Counted from the first letter of the stretch, positions 7,523 through 18,236 are shown. The stretch: 64,000 bases of DNA from Ferrimonas gelatinilytica (GCF_039544205.1 NZ_BAABLF010000014.1:1-64000), one strand, 5' to 3'. Notes: generated by a model not told the origin, from the letters alone. Made by a program: numbers and translations.

Positions 7523-9061
7523 ATGAGCGCTCAAGCCGATTCTGGACGCATGTCCAAAATTTTGGATGGGATAGAAAGAGCAGGTAATAAACTGCCGGAC
7601 CCCGCCATCCTCTTCCTCAGCCTGATGATCGTGGTTTGGGGCCTGTCTGCGATCTTCTCCACCATGACCTTCGATGCGGTAGATCCCCGCACCGGCGAAG
7701 CGGTGGTGATCAAAAACCTGCTGACCCCGGAAGCATTGACCCAGTTCCTGACCAGTATGGTGAAGACCTTCACCGGTTTTGCCCCGCTGGGCGTGGTGCT
7801 GGTCGCCATGCTGGGTGTGGGTGTTGCCGAGCACTCCGGCTTCATTAACACCGCACTGAAAAAGATGCTGAAGATCACCCCGGCCAAGTTCATCACCCCG
7901 GCCGTGGTTTGTGTGGGCATCATCTCTCACACCGCAACCGATGCCGGTTACGTGGTGGTGATCCCGCTGGCAGGCGTTATCTTCTACGCCATCGGCCGTC
8001 ACCCCATTGCCGGCATCATGGCGGCGTTTGCCGGGGTATCCGGTGGCTTCTGTGCCAACTTCATCCCCTCGGCGATCGATCCGCTGCTGCAATCCTTCAC
8101 CCAGGCGTCTGCCCAGACTCTGGATCCGAGCATCCAGCTTAACCCGCTGAATAACTGGGGTTTTGCTGCTGCCTCTACCCTGCCGATCATCGCCATCATC
8201 TGGTACCTGACCGACAAGGTGATGGAGCCGCGCCTGATGAAGACCACCCCGCTGGATGCCGGTATTGAACCGCCTGCGATGGATGAGATTGGTGTGCGTG
8301 AGAACAAGGCGTTCCGCTTCGCGGGCCTGTCCATGCTGGCCTCCATGGCACTGGTTGTTGGCCTGGCGCTGCCGGAGTCCTCTACCCTGCGTGCTGCAAA
8401 CGGTGAACTGACCGATTTCTCTGCTCCCCTGATGCAGGCGATTGTGCCGCTGATCTTCATCTTCTTCGTGATCCCGGGTGTGGTGTTCGGTTTCATGAAC
8501 GGCACCTACAAGGTATCTGGTGATGTGATCAAGTCCATGTCCAAGGCGATGGAGGGCATGGGTGCCTACATCGTACTGGCCTTCTTCTGTTCACTCTTTA
8601 TTGCCGCCTTTGCTTCTTCCGACCTGGCAGTGCTGCTGGCCGTGAAGGGCGCCGACTTCCTGAAGTCTCTGGGCATGTCCGCGGGCAGCACCATCGTTGG
8701 GATGATCCTGCTGGTGGCGTTCGTGAACCTGTTCATGGGCTCCGCATCCGCTAAGTGGGCGCTGATTGGTGCCGTACTGGTTCCGATGCTGATGGAGCTG
8801 GGCATCTCTCCGGATCTGGCCCAGGCCGGCTACCGTATCGGTGACTCCTCCACCAACATCATCACCCCGCTGATGCCTTACTTCCCGCTGGTCGTGGTCT
8901 ACTGCCAGAAGTACGTGAAGAACACCGGTGTGGGTACCCTGATCGCGGCGATGCTGCCCTACTCCCTGGCGCTGCTGACCGTATGGACTGCCTGGCTGCT
9001 GCTCTACTGGGGCCTCGGCCTGCCGCTGGGTCTGGGTGCGTCCTACACCTACGGTGGTTAA
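7523..9061 (+). CDS. AbgT-family transporter (p-aminobenzoyl-glutamate type)
   Basis: A 512-residue inner-membrane protein with about 11-13 hydrophobic segments, similar along its length to E. coli AbgT: GNKLPDP near the N-terminus, GFAPLGVVLVAMLGVG, SHTATDAGYVVVIPL, GRHPIAGIMAAFAGVSGGF, and a repeat-like C-terminal SSTNIITPLMPYFPLV. AbgT proteins move p-aminobenzoyl-glutamate inward, and some members export sulfonamides. No abgA/abgB hydrolase genes are adjacent, so the substrate is open. Two in-frame ATGs exist (7505, 7523); 7523 fits the family N-terminus, but both have weak ribosome binding sites. It stands alone and ends in a strong terminator. Confidence 0.9.
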   Translation: MSAQADSGRMSKILDGIERAGNKLPDPAILFLSLMIVVWGLSAIFSTMTFDAVDPRTGEAVVIKNLLTPEALTQFLTSMVKTFTGFAPLGVVLVAMLGVGVAEHSGFINTALKKMLKITPAKFITPAVVCVGIISHTATDAGYVVVIPLAGVIFYAIGRHPIAGIMAAFAGVSGGFCANFIPSAIDPLLQSFTQASAQTLDPSIQLNPLNNWGFAAASTLPIIAIIWYLTDKVMEPRLMKTTPLDAGIEPPAMDEIGVRENKAFRFAGLSMLASMALVVGLALPESSTLRAANGELTDFSAPLMQAIVPLIFIFFVIPGVVFGFMNGTYKVSGDVIKSMSKAMEGMGAYIVLAFFCSLFIAAFASSDLAVLLAVKGADFLKSLGMSAGSTIVGMILLVAFVNLFMGSASAKWALIGAVLVPMLMELGISPDLAQAGYRIGDSSTNIITPLMPYFPLVVVYCQKYVKNTGVGTLIAAMLPYSLALLTVWTAWLLLYWGLGLPLGLGASYTYGG

Positions 9062-9072
9062 TCCGCTCTGAG

Positions 9073-9106
9073 CAAAAAAAAAGGGTCGCTGCGGCGACCC
9101 TTTTTT
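9073..9106 (+). terminator. Intrinsic terminator after the AbgT gene
   Basis: The stem GGGTCGC / GCGACCC (9083-9100) is flanked by A9 on the left and T6 on the right, so it could work in both directions. Confidence 0.85.
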
Positions 9107-9108
9107 GT

Positions 9109-9448
9109 GCGTCATCGTCCGAACTACTGTCGGACAGTATTGTGCCTGCTCAGGACCTGATGAGGCTGAGACGGTAGCCAAACAGGCCATGTTGTTTACC
9201 GCTCTCCTTGGAGGAGAGCCGTAGTCTGGGTCGGGCATCGATGTGAATATCGATGGTGGTCATGTCGAGCAGGAGGGCGACGCGCTTCGACCGTGTTACG
9301 CCGAAACGATAACGCCAAAGCAGCTTTAGAAGTTCCCGCCAGCTCGTGAGAAAGACCGCCAGATGGCGGTCCGAAAAGTGCAGAGAAACCGAGGTGCTGG
9401 CTTGCGCCAACACCAGGGATCCGCGAAATTGCAGGGCGCGCACGGCCT
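9109..9448. other. 340 bases without a supported gene
   Basis: The gap lies between the AbgT terminator and the small gene at 9449. A minus-strand frame runs through 9150-9450, but it has no start codon with a ribosome binding site and no recognisable motif. I see no repeats or RNA motifs. Confidence 0.5.
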
Positions 9449-9643
9449 TCACTTGAGGTTGCGGGCACGGATACTGATGCTGCCGTTGACTCGCCACGGC
9501 GCCTGCTGGGAATCGCCGTTGGAGTCGCTGGGGACGAGTAACTCGACATTGTCAAAGTCGTAGGTGAGCTCTGCGTTGCGCTCATTCAGCTTGTCGTAGA
9601 GGGCGGCGGCCAGTTCGGGCCAGTTGGTAGTGGGGTTAGCCAT
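9449..9643 (-). CDS. Small protein of unknown function downstream of menE
   Basis: A 64-residue, mildly acidic protein starting MANPTTNWPELAAALYDKL, with no signal peptide, membrane segment or Cys. The ATG at 9643 has AGGAG 7 bases upstream, which is the main evidence that it is real; a longer frame reaching into menE has no such site. It follows menE by about 60 bases on the same strand and could be the last gene of the men transcript, though its composition says nothing about quinones. I do not recognise a family. Confidence 0.6.
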   Translation of the reverse strand: MANPTTNWPELAAALYDKLNERNAELTYDFDNVELLVPSDSNGDSQQAPWRVNGSISIRARNLK

Positions 9644-9705
9644 GGTGTACTCCTGCGTTTGCTTTCGGTTTGCATCGTCTCTAACGCAGGAGCCTTGAGC
9701 TCGGT

Positions 9706-11088
9706 TCAGTCCTTTTTGTCCAGCCGTGTAACCCACTCCATTACCCGGGCCCGTGATACCTTCAGGCTGCCCGTCTCCAGCGCCGGCGACCAGGGCAGGT
9801 AGCGGCGAGGCCGCATAAAGCGAGGCAGCTTCTTCATCACCCGACGATTGAGCGCTGCCTCATCCCAGTCACCCTTGACCACGGCGACCGGCAGCAGACC
9901 GAACTCCTCATCGGGCACCGGCACCACCACCGCCTCTTCGACGCCTTCGCAGCGCTTGAGCACTGCCTCGATCGCCTCCGGTTGCACATTCTCCCCCCCA
10001 CTGATGAACATGTTGTCGGCACGGCCCAGCACCTTGAGCTGCTCACCGACCCATTGACCCCGATCCTTGGTGCTGAACCAGCCCTCGTGATCGAAAGGGG
10101 TCTCCAGGTTGCCGTCACGGTAGTAGCCGAGGAAGCGGCTCTCGCCCCGAACCTGGATGATCCCCTCCTCGATACGCACCTGGCGTCCCGCCAGCGGGAA
10201 ACCGGACAGCCCCTCGGCATTGGCTGGCCCCGTGGTGATCTGGCTGCCCATCTCGGTCATGCCGTAGCTGGTGAGCGCCTTCAGTGGCAGGGATTTGAGC
10301 GCCTCCAGCAGGGGAGCCGGGATAGGTCCTCCGCCCAGCAGCAGAACCTTCAGGGATCCCAATAGCTCGGTGCCCTGCTCCCGGTCCAGGATGCGCTTGA
10401 GCTGGGTCGCTACCAGGGAGAGGTGGGTCAGGGCCTGGTTCGCCAGTGCCTCGGCGGGATCCGGGCTGTCCGGCAGCACCACGGTGGCACCGCAGCCCAG
10501 GCAGCGCCAGAGGATCGCCAGCCCACCGATATGGAACAGGGGCAGGGAGAGCAGCCAGCGGTCGCCCTTTGCCAGAGGGGTTCTATCCTGGCTCCCCTCC
10601 GCGGCAGCCAGGTGGTTCAGGGTATGGTGCATCGCCGCCTTGGGATGGCCGCTGGAGCCCGAGGTCAGGATCATGCTTACCGGCGCCGAGGCATCAAATC
10701 GCCACAGAGTCGGTTCGTAGCCTGAAGTGAGCGTCAGGGGGCGGGCGGTGCACTCCACCGGTGAGGCTTCATCGTGCCACAGCCACTGGATCCGCAGTTC
10801 GGTGATCAATTGCTGCTGCTGGGCTTCGGGGAAGCGGGGCGACAGGGGCACGAAGACCGCGCCCAGCCGCATGGCGGCGTAGAGCAGCAGGATCCCCTCC
10901 AGCCGGTTTTTGCCGATGTAGCCCAGGTGGTGCCCCGCCCTGACGCCCTGCTGCTGCAGGTGGTGGCAAAGGGCGCTGACCCGGCCATCGAGCTCGATGT
11001 AGCTCATTGGGTGACCCTGGCCATCGATGGCCAGGGCTTCGCCGAAGCGGCGGGCGGCGGTGTGCAGTGGGCAGGTGATAAGGCTCAA
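9706..11088 (-). CDS. menE: o-Succinylbenzoate-CoA ligase MenE
   Basis: A 460-residue AMP-binding enzyme that activates o-succinylbenzoate with ATP and CoA in menaquinone synthesis. The ANL-superfamily motifs are present in order: the P-loop-like LTSGSSGHPKAA, SYGMTEMGS, STKDRGQW and GRADNMFISGGENVQPEAIE. The start is a TTG at 11088 that overlaps the menC stop (TTGA), so translation is probably coupled to menC; there is no earlier ATG in frame that does not run into menC. It is the last recognised gene of the menFDHCE block. Confidence 0.93.
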   Translation of the reverse strand: MSLITCPLHTAARRFGEALAIDGQGHPMSYIELDGRVSALCHHLQQQGVRAGHHLGYIGKNRLEGILLLYAAMRLGAVFVPLSPRFPEAQQQQLITELRIQWLWHDEASPVECTARPLTLTSGYEPTLWRFDASAPVSMILTSGSSGHPKAAMHHTLNHLAAAEGSQDRTPLAKGDRWLLSLPLFHIGGLAILWRCLGCGATVVLPDSPDPAEALANQALTHLSLVATQLKRILDREQGTELLGSLKVLLLGGGPIPAPLLEALKSLPLKALTSYGMTEMGSQITTGPANAEGLSGFPLAGRQVRIEEGIIQVRGESRFLGYYRDGNLETPFDHEGWFSTKDRGQWVGEQLKVLGRADNMFISGGENVQPEAIEAVLKRCEGVEEAVVVPVPDEEFGLLPVAVVKGDWDEAALNRRVMKKLPRFMRPRRYLPWSPALETGSLKVSRARVMEWVTRLDKKD

Positions 11089-12032
11089 AACAGTCGCTCC
11101 AGTTGGGCTTCGGGGATCAGGGGGCGGCCGGGTACGCCCCAGAGGTTGGGCTGGCAGAGATCGGCACCGGTGGCTTCCAGCGTATCCAGTCCCGGCGTCT
11201 GCTCCGGGGTGAGTTGCCGGGCCAGGGCGGCGATGGCGGCCAACCCCAGGTTGCTCTCGAAGCTGGAGGAGAGCACACAGCGGACGCCATCGTGATGGGC
11301 GGCCTCAACGATGTCCGTCAGCCGGTCGATGCCACCGATGAGGGTGGGTTTAAGCACCAGCGCGGTGACGCCCGGCAGGGGTTGGTATCGGTACTCCTGT
11401 GCCTGGGTGGTTTCATCCAGGGCCAGGGGAAGGCGATGCTGTTGGTAGAGCGCCAGGCTCTCCTCCAATGTAGCGCAGGGCTCCTCAACGAAATCGATCC
11501 GGTCGAGGGGGACGCTGGCGGCGAAGGTGGCCGCCTGCTCGTACGTCCAACCCCGGTTGGCGTCCAGGCGCAAGCGCAGGCCCGGCGCCTGGCCCAGAAC
11601 CCGGTGAACCAGATTGATCTCCTCCTCTACCGGTGCGCGGGCTACCTTGAGCTTGGCCAGCCGTGGCGGTTGAAGCTGCGCTGACAACTGCGCCAGGACC
11701 TGCTTCTCGCTGCCCGCCAGCAGAGGTACGGTTGACGGCGGCGGTCGTCGCTGTGGTTGGCAGAGCAGGCGGCCGCTGTCGAGGGCAAAGCGGGCAGCGG
11801 GGGGCAGGGACGCTTCATCGCCCTCCCTCTGGCAGTACGCCAGCAGGGAGTCCTGGTTCTGAGCCAGGGTGTCCCGGGAGAAACCGGGCAGTGGGCAGCA
11901 ATCACCGTAATAGAGCTGGCCGTCGAGGCTGAACTTGAGCAGTAGACCCTCTCGCTGGTCGAGGGTTTGGCCGGCGAAGCGGATGGGGGTATCGAGAGGC
12001 AGTCGGTAGTGCAGCAGCGCGCTGGGGTGCAT
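11085..12032 (-). CDS. menC: o-Succinylbenzoate synthase MenC
   Basis: A 315-residue enolase-superfamily dehydratase that turns SHCHC into o-succinylbenzoate. The expected catalytic residues are all visible: Lys127 and Lys129 in KLKV, metal ligands Asp157 (LRLDANRGW), Glu183/184 (FVEEP) and Asp206 (ALDET), and Lys228 (LVLKPTLIGG), with spacing as in E. coli MenC. It lies between menH (56 bases upstream) and menE (overlapping its stop). Confidence 0.94.
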   Translation of the reverse strand: MHPSALLHYRLPLDTPIRFAGQTLDQREGLLLKFSLDGQLYYGDCCPLPGFSRDTLAQNQDSLLAYCQREGDEASLPPAARFALDSGRLLCQPQRRPPPSTVPLLAGSEKQVLAQLSAQLQPPRLAKLKVARAPVEEEINLVHRVLGQAPGLRLRLDANRGWTYEQAATFAASVPLDRIDFVEEPCATLEESLALYQQHRLPLALDETTQAQEYRYQPLPGVTALVLKPTLIGGIDRLTDIVEAAHHDGVRCVLSSSFESNLGLAAIAALARQLTPEQTPGLDTLEATGADLCQPNLWGVPGRPLIPEAQLERLF

Positions 12033-12088
12033 GGAGATATCAGAACATTGGGTGATGCCGGCAGTGTAGCAACTATTGCGGGCGAAAC

Positions 12089-12895
12089 TCAGGATAAAGC
12101 CGCGTCGATCACCGCTTGCGAAAAGGCTTCCGGGACGCCGGCATGCAGGTTGTGGCCGCCACCGGCGAGGACAAGGTGGCTAACTGCGCCGCCCTGCCGG
12201 GCCCAGTCTTGGCCGAGCTCGGTGAACTTGCTGTCCTTTTGGCCGGTGATCAGGGTCAGCGGCTGGTACCGGGCCAGGGCGCGAAGATCGGCCTGATGGC
12301 CCAGGCTGGTCCCCAGGTAGAGTGCGGACAGGCAGCGGGAATCGTTGTTCTTGCGCATCGCGATAAGTCGTTGACGCTGGACGGGGGCAAGATCCGCAAA
12401 GACCGGTTGCCGGTACCAGGCCTCCAGGAAGCGCACCATGGGCTCCGTTTGCATCTTCCGATGCCAGCGCCCATCTGCCTCCAGGCGCTGCTGCCGCGCC
12501 TCCTCGCTGGTGAGCCCGGGGTGAGCGGACTCCAGGGTCAGGCTGAGTAATCGCTGGCTCTGACCCTGCTGGTGCAGGTGTTGCGCCAGGTGCAGGGCCA
12601 GTCGTCCTCCTAGGGAGTAGCCCAGCAGATGGAACCGGTCGATCTTCCGGGCGGCCAGGGTCGCCAGCAGCAACCGGTTGACCTCATCGAAAGCGGGCTG
12701 TCGGGTTAGCCGGACGCCCTGGCTGGCGCCGTGGCCGGGCAGGTCGAGGGCATAACAGCAAAAGTGCTGTCCTAAAGCGGCAGCCACCCCCTGCCAATCG
12801 GCATGGCTGCCGAGAAACCCATGCAGGAGTACCAGGGCTGGTTTGTCTGTCTGACCCCAGGCGGTGAGCGCCAGGGGAGCCTCAGCTGGCTCCAT
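12089..12895 (-). CDS. menH: SHCHC synthase MenH (alpha/beta hydrolase)
   Basis: A 268-residue alpha/beta hydrolase with oxyanion motif LLHGFLGS, nucleophile elbow GYSLGG (Ser94), an Asp in the TGQKDSKF strand and the catalytic His in GGGHNLH. In MenH this triad removes pyruvate from SEPHCHC to give SHCHC. Its start lies inside the last 14 bases of menD, so the two are translationally coupled. The position between menD and menC supports MenH over a generic esterase. Confidence 0.9.
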   Translation of the reverse strand: MEPAEAPLALTAWGQTDKPALVLLHGFLGSHADWQGVAAALGQHFCCYALDLPGHGASQGVRLTRQPAFDEVNRLLLATLAARKIDRFHLLGYSLGGRLALHLAQHLHQQGQSQRLLSLTLESAHPGLTSEEARQQRLEADGRWHRKMQTEPMVRFLEAWYRQPVFADLAPVQRQRLIAMRKNNDSRCLSALYLGTSLGHQADLRALARYQPLTLITGQKDSKFTELGQDWARQGGAVSHLVLAGGGHNLHAGVPEAFSQAVIDAALS

Positions 12896-14588
12896 GGCGG
12901 ATCTGCTCGGCCAGTTGCAGGATCTGCTCGGCGGACTCGTCGGGGGGAAGGATCACCTCGATGACGCTGGCGCCGGGGTGGGCCAGGGCGCTGTCCAGAG
13001 CATCGGCCAGGGCGTCCAGCTGTTTGGGCTGGTGATAGGGCAGGGCAAACAGCTCTGCCGCATGACGGAACCCCAGGCCGTGGCCGAGACGGTAGTAATC
13101 CTGGCGCAGCTGCTCGCTGGGTACCGGCAGCAGGTTGAAGATGCTGCCCCCGTCGTTGTTGAGGGCCAGGATCACCAGCGGCGTGGTGAGCTGTCGGGCC
13201 AGGGCCAGGGAGTTGAGGTCGTGCAGCAGAGAGAGGTCACCGATGCACAGTACGGTGGCACGGCCATTGGCCAGGGCAACGCCGCAGCTGGTGGCCAGCA
13301 GGCCATCGATGCCGGAGGCGCCGCGATTGGTCCAGATGACCGGAGCACTGTCGCTGGGCTTTGCCAGCATATCGTAGAGGCGGACAGGCAGGCTGTTACC
13401 GATGAACAGGTCGATGTCGCCATCCAGGTGCCGGGAAAGCAGGCGAGCAGCGGAGAGTTCGGTGAGCGCCCCCTGGTCATACTGTTGCAAACGGGTCTCC
13501 AGCGCCGCGTTATGGTCGCTCAGGTCGTCGGCCCAGCCCGCGTGTGGCGCCTGGCCCCAGGGCAGGCCGGGCAACAGGGCCAGACGACCTACAAACTGCT
13601 GCTTGCGGCGATGGTTGGGGTCGAGATTTCGGCGATGGGGCAAAAAGTGCCAGAACGCCTTCCAGGGGTGTTGTCCGATGTAGCTGAGCAGCCGCTTGGA
13701 GAGCAGCCGTCCGCCCACCAGCAGCAGATTTTCAGCCTGTTGCAGCAGGCTTTGGGCTGGGGCATGGTGCCAGAGCTGGTCCATGTGGTGGATCACGCCT
13801 TCACTCTGGCGCAGCTGGCTCTGGCTGTCGGCGATAATAGGCCAGCCCAGCTGGCGGGAGAGCGCCAGCAGCTGGCGGGGATCCTCCCCCGGCGCCAAGC
13901 TGCCGGCGACAATCACCCCCTTGCCACGGGCAAACTCGGCGCATTGGCCCGGGCTGGGCAGGGCGGAGTGGCTCTGGCGGGGAGCGTGAACCCAGGGGTG
14001 ATTATCCTGTCGCCACTGGGCGATGGGTGCCAGGTAGTCGCTGAAATCGCTGCGCTCTGCATCCGGGTAGAGGGGCTCACGGTACATGCAGTTGATGTGC
14101 AGGGGCCGGTCCAGATCCGCCATGGCATGGTCCAGCTGGCTCAGAAGCGCCTGCGGCGGCAGGTGAAGATCCGCCGCTGGCAGGTCGAGCCGACGGGCGT
14201 AATCGGCAAACAGGGCAGGCTGGATGATCGCCTGGTTGGCTCCGCAGTCGATCAGTTCGGGGGGGCGGTCGCCGGAGAGGATCACCAGGGGCACACCGGT
14301 CTGGCTGGCTTCCACTACGGCGGGGTAGAGGTTCGCGACTGCCGTGCCTGAGGTGGTGATGATGGCCACCGGTGCCCCACCGGCCTTGGCCAGCCCCAGG
14401 GCGGCGAACCCTAACCCCCGTTCATCGAAGTGGGTGTGGCGCTGGAAGCCCGAGTGGTCGGCCGCGGCCAGGGTCAGCGGCGTCGAGCGGGAGCCCGGGG
14501 CCAGGCAGAGGTGTCGGACACCGAGGCGGTGCAACTCTTCGAGCAGCAGTCGCGCCCACAGCAGGTTCAGATCGGCACAGTGGCTCAT
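12882..14588 (-). CDS. menD: SEPHCHC synthase MenD (thiamine diphosphate enzyme)
   Basis: A 568-residue ThDP-dependent enzyme that joins isochorismate and 2-oxoglutarate with loss of CO2. It has the three-domain layout of the family: an N-terminal PYR domain (LCLAPGSRSTPL, HFDERGLGFAALG, TTSGTAVANLYPAVVEA), a central domain, and a C-terminal PP domain with IGNSLPVR, SGIDG and the ThDP motif GDLSLLHDLNSL. The ATG overlaps the menF stop by 4 bases (ATGA). Confidence 0.95.
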   Translation of the reverse strand: MSHCADLNLLWARLLLEELHRLGVRHLCLAPGSRSTPLTLAAADHSGFQRHTHFDERGLGFAALGLAKAGGAPVAIITTSGTAVANLYPAVVEASQTGVPLVILSGDRPPELIDCGANQAIIQPALFADYARRLDLPAADLHLPPQALLSQLDHAMADLDRPLHINCMYREPLYPDAERSDFSDYLAPIAQWRQDNHPWVHAPRQSHSALPSPGQCAEFARGKGVIVAGSLAPGEDPRQLLALSRQLGWPIIADSQSQLRQSEGVIHHMDQLWHHAPAQSLLQQAENLLLVGGRLLSKRLLSYIGQHPWKAFWHFLPHRRNLDPNHRRKQQFVGRLALLPGLPWGQAPHAGWADDLSDHNAALETRLQQYDQGALTELSAARLLSRHLDGDIDLFIGNSLPVRLYDMLAKPSDSAPVIWTNRGASGIDGLLATSCGVALANGRATVLCIGDLSLLHDLNSLALARQLTTPLVILALNNDGGSIFNLLPVPSEQLRQDYYRLGHGLGFRHAAELFALPYHQPKQLDALADALDSALAHPGASVIEVILPPDESAEQILQLAEQIRHGAS

Positions 14589-15961
14589 AGTCCGTTGAGG
14601 ATCCCCAGTACGGTGGCAAGTTTATTGTTCAGCTCCTGCCATTCAGCTTCGACCTCGGAGTCGCCCACGATACCGGCACCGGCGAAGAGGGTGATGCGCT
14701 CCGGGCTGAACAGGGCGCTGCGGATAGCCACCGAGAACTCGGATTCGTTCTGGCCCAGGTAGCCGCAGGCTCCTGCATACCAGCCCCGGTCAAAGCCCTC
14801 TCGCTGGCGGATAAAGCTCATGGCAGCATCCCGGGGCAGGCCGCCCACCGCCGGGGTGGGATGCAGGGCTTGCAGCAGCTGCAGGTCGGAGACGCCCGCC
14901 TTGATCTCGGCGCGGATCCCGCGGTGCAGATGCTGGATATGGTTCAGCTTGAGGATGGTGGGACTCTCCTCCACCCCGACGTAGTCCGCTAGGGGAGACA
15001 GCTGAGCCTCAATGTGTTGGCGAACCAGCTGGTTCTCATGGCTGTTTTTGCTGTCACTGAGCAGGGCATCGGCCAGCGCCTGGTCGTCGGCCTCATTGAA
15101 GCCCCGCACCGTGGTGCCAGCCAGTGCCTCGGTGGAGAGCTCGCGGCCAAGGCGATGATAGAGGCGCTCCGGCGAGCAGCTGATGAAGGTGTGCTGTTCG
15201 CTGAACTGGAAACCGTACTGGTAGCTGCCGGGATTCAACAGTTGCCAGGCGTGGAGTACCGTCCAGGGGTTGGGCTGGGCGCTGGTGCGCATCCGCGTTT
15301 CCCGGGCCAGCACCACCTTGGGGGTATCATCGATAAAGCTGGGGTGAGTCACCTGGCCGATCAGCGTCTCCCAACGGGCCCGGTTGGGGGTGTCCTGACG
15401 GGAGAGCAGGTGCGCCGGGCCCAGTGGAGGCAGCGGTGCTGCTTTTACCACGGCTTGCAGGGCGGTGTGAGCGTCACTCAGCTCCTGAGACCACTCGCGA
15501 TTGTGGACGCTCAGGTTCAGGCGCAGCTGGGCCTGCTCTCCCTGGCGGCGCAGCTCCAGGCGCGGCAGGACAAACTGGGCCTGGCCGAACTCCGGCCAGG
15601 CGGGTTGCTTGGGATCGAAAGCCACGCCGCCGTAGAGGCGCAGATCGCCGTCACCATCCTGCTGCAGCAGCTGACGGTAGAGTCGGTCGAGGGTATCGGC
15701 ATCGGGCATGCGATCCAGACGGTGGCGCTGGGCGATGCCGATGGCGGCAACCTCCTCACCGTTCCGGCGGCCTCGCCAGTAAATTTTGGCTTCCTGGGGC
15801 TGTGCGGCGAGCCAGGCGATCAGTGGTGGAGCCTCGACCGCTTCACTCAGGGTCAGGCATCGCTGGCCGGGGGCAAGGTGGCTCAGGGCATCCAGTTGTC
15901 GTTGAAGCCGGGTGACGGCTGCGGTCAGCGAGGGCAAAGACACCGAAGAAACCACCTTCAT
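14585..15961 (-). CDS. menF: Isochorismate synthase MenF
   Basis: A 458-residue chorismate-utilising enzyme making isochorismate, the first committed step to menaquinone. The C-terminal half carries the family signatures: KVVLARETR, SPERLYHR, EALAGTTVRG, NSHENQLVRQHIE, LHPTPAVGGLPRDAA and GFDRGWYAGACG. A salicylate-forming or EntC role is less likely given the menDHCE genes in the same overlapping run. The ribosome binding site before ATG 15961 is weak. It is the promoter-proximal gene of the block; menB is not in this operon, unlike E. coli menFDHBCE. Confidence 0.92.
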   Translation of the reverse strand: MKVVSSVSLPSLTAAVTRLQRQLDALSHLAPGQRCLTLSEAVEAPPLIAWLAAQPQEAKIYWRGRRNGEEVAAIGIAQRHRLDRMPDADTLDRLYRQLLQQDGDGDLRLYGGVAFDPKQPAWPEFGQAQFVLPRLELRRQGEQAQLRLNLSVHNREWSQELSDAHTALQAVVKAAPLPPLGPAHLLSRQDTPNRARWETLIGQVTHPSFIDDTPKVVLARETRMRTSAQPNPWTVLHAWQLLNPGSYQYGFQFSEQHTFISCSPERLYHRLGRELSTEALAGTTVRGFNEADDQALADALLSDSKNSHENQLVRQHIEAQLSPLADYVGVEESPTILKLNHIQHLHRGIRAEIKAGVSDLQLLQALHPTPAVGGLPRDAAMSFIRQREGFDRGWYAGACGYLGQNESEFSVAIRSALFSPERITLFAGAGIVGDSEVEAEWQELNNKLATVLGILNGL

Positions 15962-16032
15962 AAAAAGACTTAACTGATTGAAATTAAGAGCCTAGGCCGA
16001 GTGCTGTCAAGTTGGGATCGCCAGCCTGTGAG

Positions 16033-16467
16033 CTAGACCGAAGTCGCCAGCATTAGGCTGGTAAGCCCGGCCAGGGTGGTGATGGAGGCCGAAAACCCGG
16101 GCTTGCCGACATGGAGAATGTTCCAAACCACCTTGGTGCAGCTGGCGGTGGTTGCGATCATCAGCGCCAGCCGAAGCTGGTGCATCCACAGCAGGTGCAG
16201 CAGCACCGTCACGAGCAGCAGAGCGGCCAGGGCCGTCAGGCAATGCTCCATGCGTCCCTGCTCCGCCACCATGCCCCGTTCGCTGTTGAGCATCCGCGAG
16301 TCGGTTTCCCCACCCTTGAGGCTGTGCCATATCAGGGCGCTCAGGGCGATAACACCCAGTCCCGCCAGAATCACACTCTGGTTCCAGGCACCTACAGCGG
16401 AGAGGGTGACAACCAGTGGGCGGGCCCAAGCGTGCAATCGGGCAGCAGGGCAGTATGATTGGGTCAT
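16033..16467 (-). CDS. Small integral membrane protein, unknown function
   Basis: A 144-residue protein with about four hydrophobic helices (VVTLSAVGAWNQSVILAGLGV, ALSALIWHSL, CLTALAALLLVTVLLHLLW, SITTLAGLTSLML). The ATG at 16467 has GGAG 7 bases upstream and is preferred to a start 23 codons earlier. I do not recognise the family. A perfect 9-bp inverted repeat at 16522-16557 lies just upstream and may be its operator. It is separated from menF by about 70 bases and reads the same way, but a shared transcript is not shown. Confidence 0.7.
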   Translation of the reverse strand: MTQSYCPAARLHAWARPLVVTLSAVGAWNQSVILAGLGVIALSALIWHSLKGGETDSRMLNSERGMVAEQGRMEHCLTALAALLLVTVLLHLLWMHQLRLALMIATTASCTKVVWNILHVGKPGFSASITTLAGLTSLMLATSV

Positions 16468-16521
16468 GAACGGCTCCGGCGGATGGGATGCGCCTATTAG
16501 AGCCGCGTATGACTCAAATGT

Positions 16522-16557
16522 CGCACAATTGACCATTTTGAGGCGGCAAATTGTGCG
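16522..16557. repeat. Perfect inverted repeat CGCACAATT-N18-AATTGTGCG
   Basis: The 9-bp arms (16522-16530 and 16549-16557) match perfectly with an 18-base spacer. They lie 55-90 bases upstream of the membrane-protein gene at 16467. This is either an operator for a dimeric regulator binding both arms or an RNA hairpin; no T run follows. Confidence 0.6.
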
Positions 16558-16641
16558 GCCGATCCCCTTGTGAATTGGGCCTTGAACGCTCTTTTCTTCC
16601 TCTTAACGTTCAGTTATCGGGCGGTATAAAAAGTGGTCACC

Positions 16642-18129
<1,488 letters not shown>

Positions 18130-18236
18130 GAGGTTCACAAGGGGTTGTGGGCATTATGGAAACTGTAACGGCTTTGGCCGCAGACGTCAGTGGCGAAGGC
18201 GAAGTTCTGGTGGGTGCCATCAAAACGCGCAAAGAA

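Noticed and set aside
7361..8092. A 243-codon minus-strand frame crossing the AbgT start
   Set aside because: Low-complexity Gly/His/Gln-rich translation overlapping a clear transporter gene.
9150..9497. A minus-strand frame of 115 codons containing SRHLAVFLTSW-like text
   Set aside because: It has no ribosome binding site, overlaps the better-supported small gene at 9449, and shows no family signature. It could be a gene remnant, but nothing positive supports that.
12864..14351. A 495-codon plus-strand frame opposite menD
   Set aside because: Antisense shadow in high-GC DNA; menD on the other strand has all family motifs.
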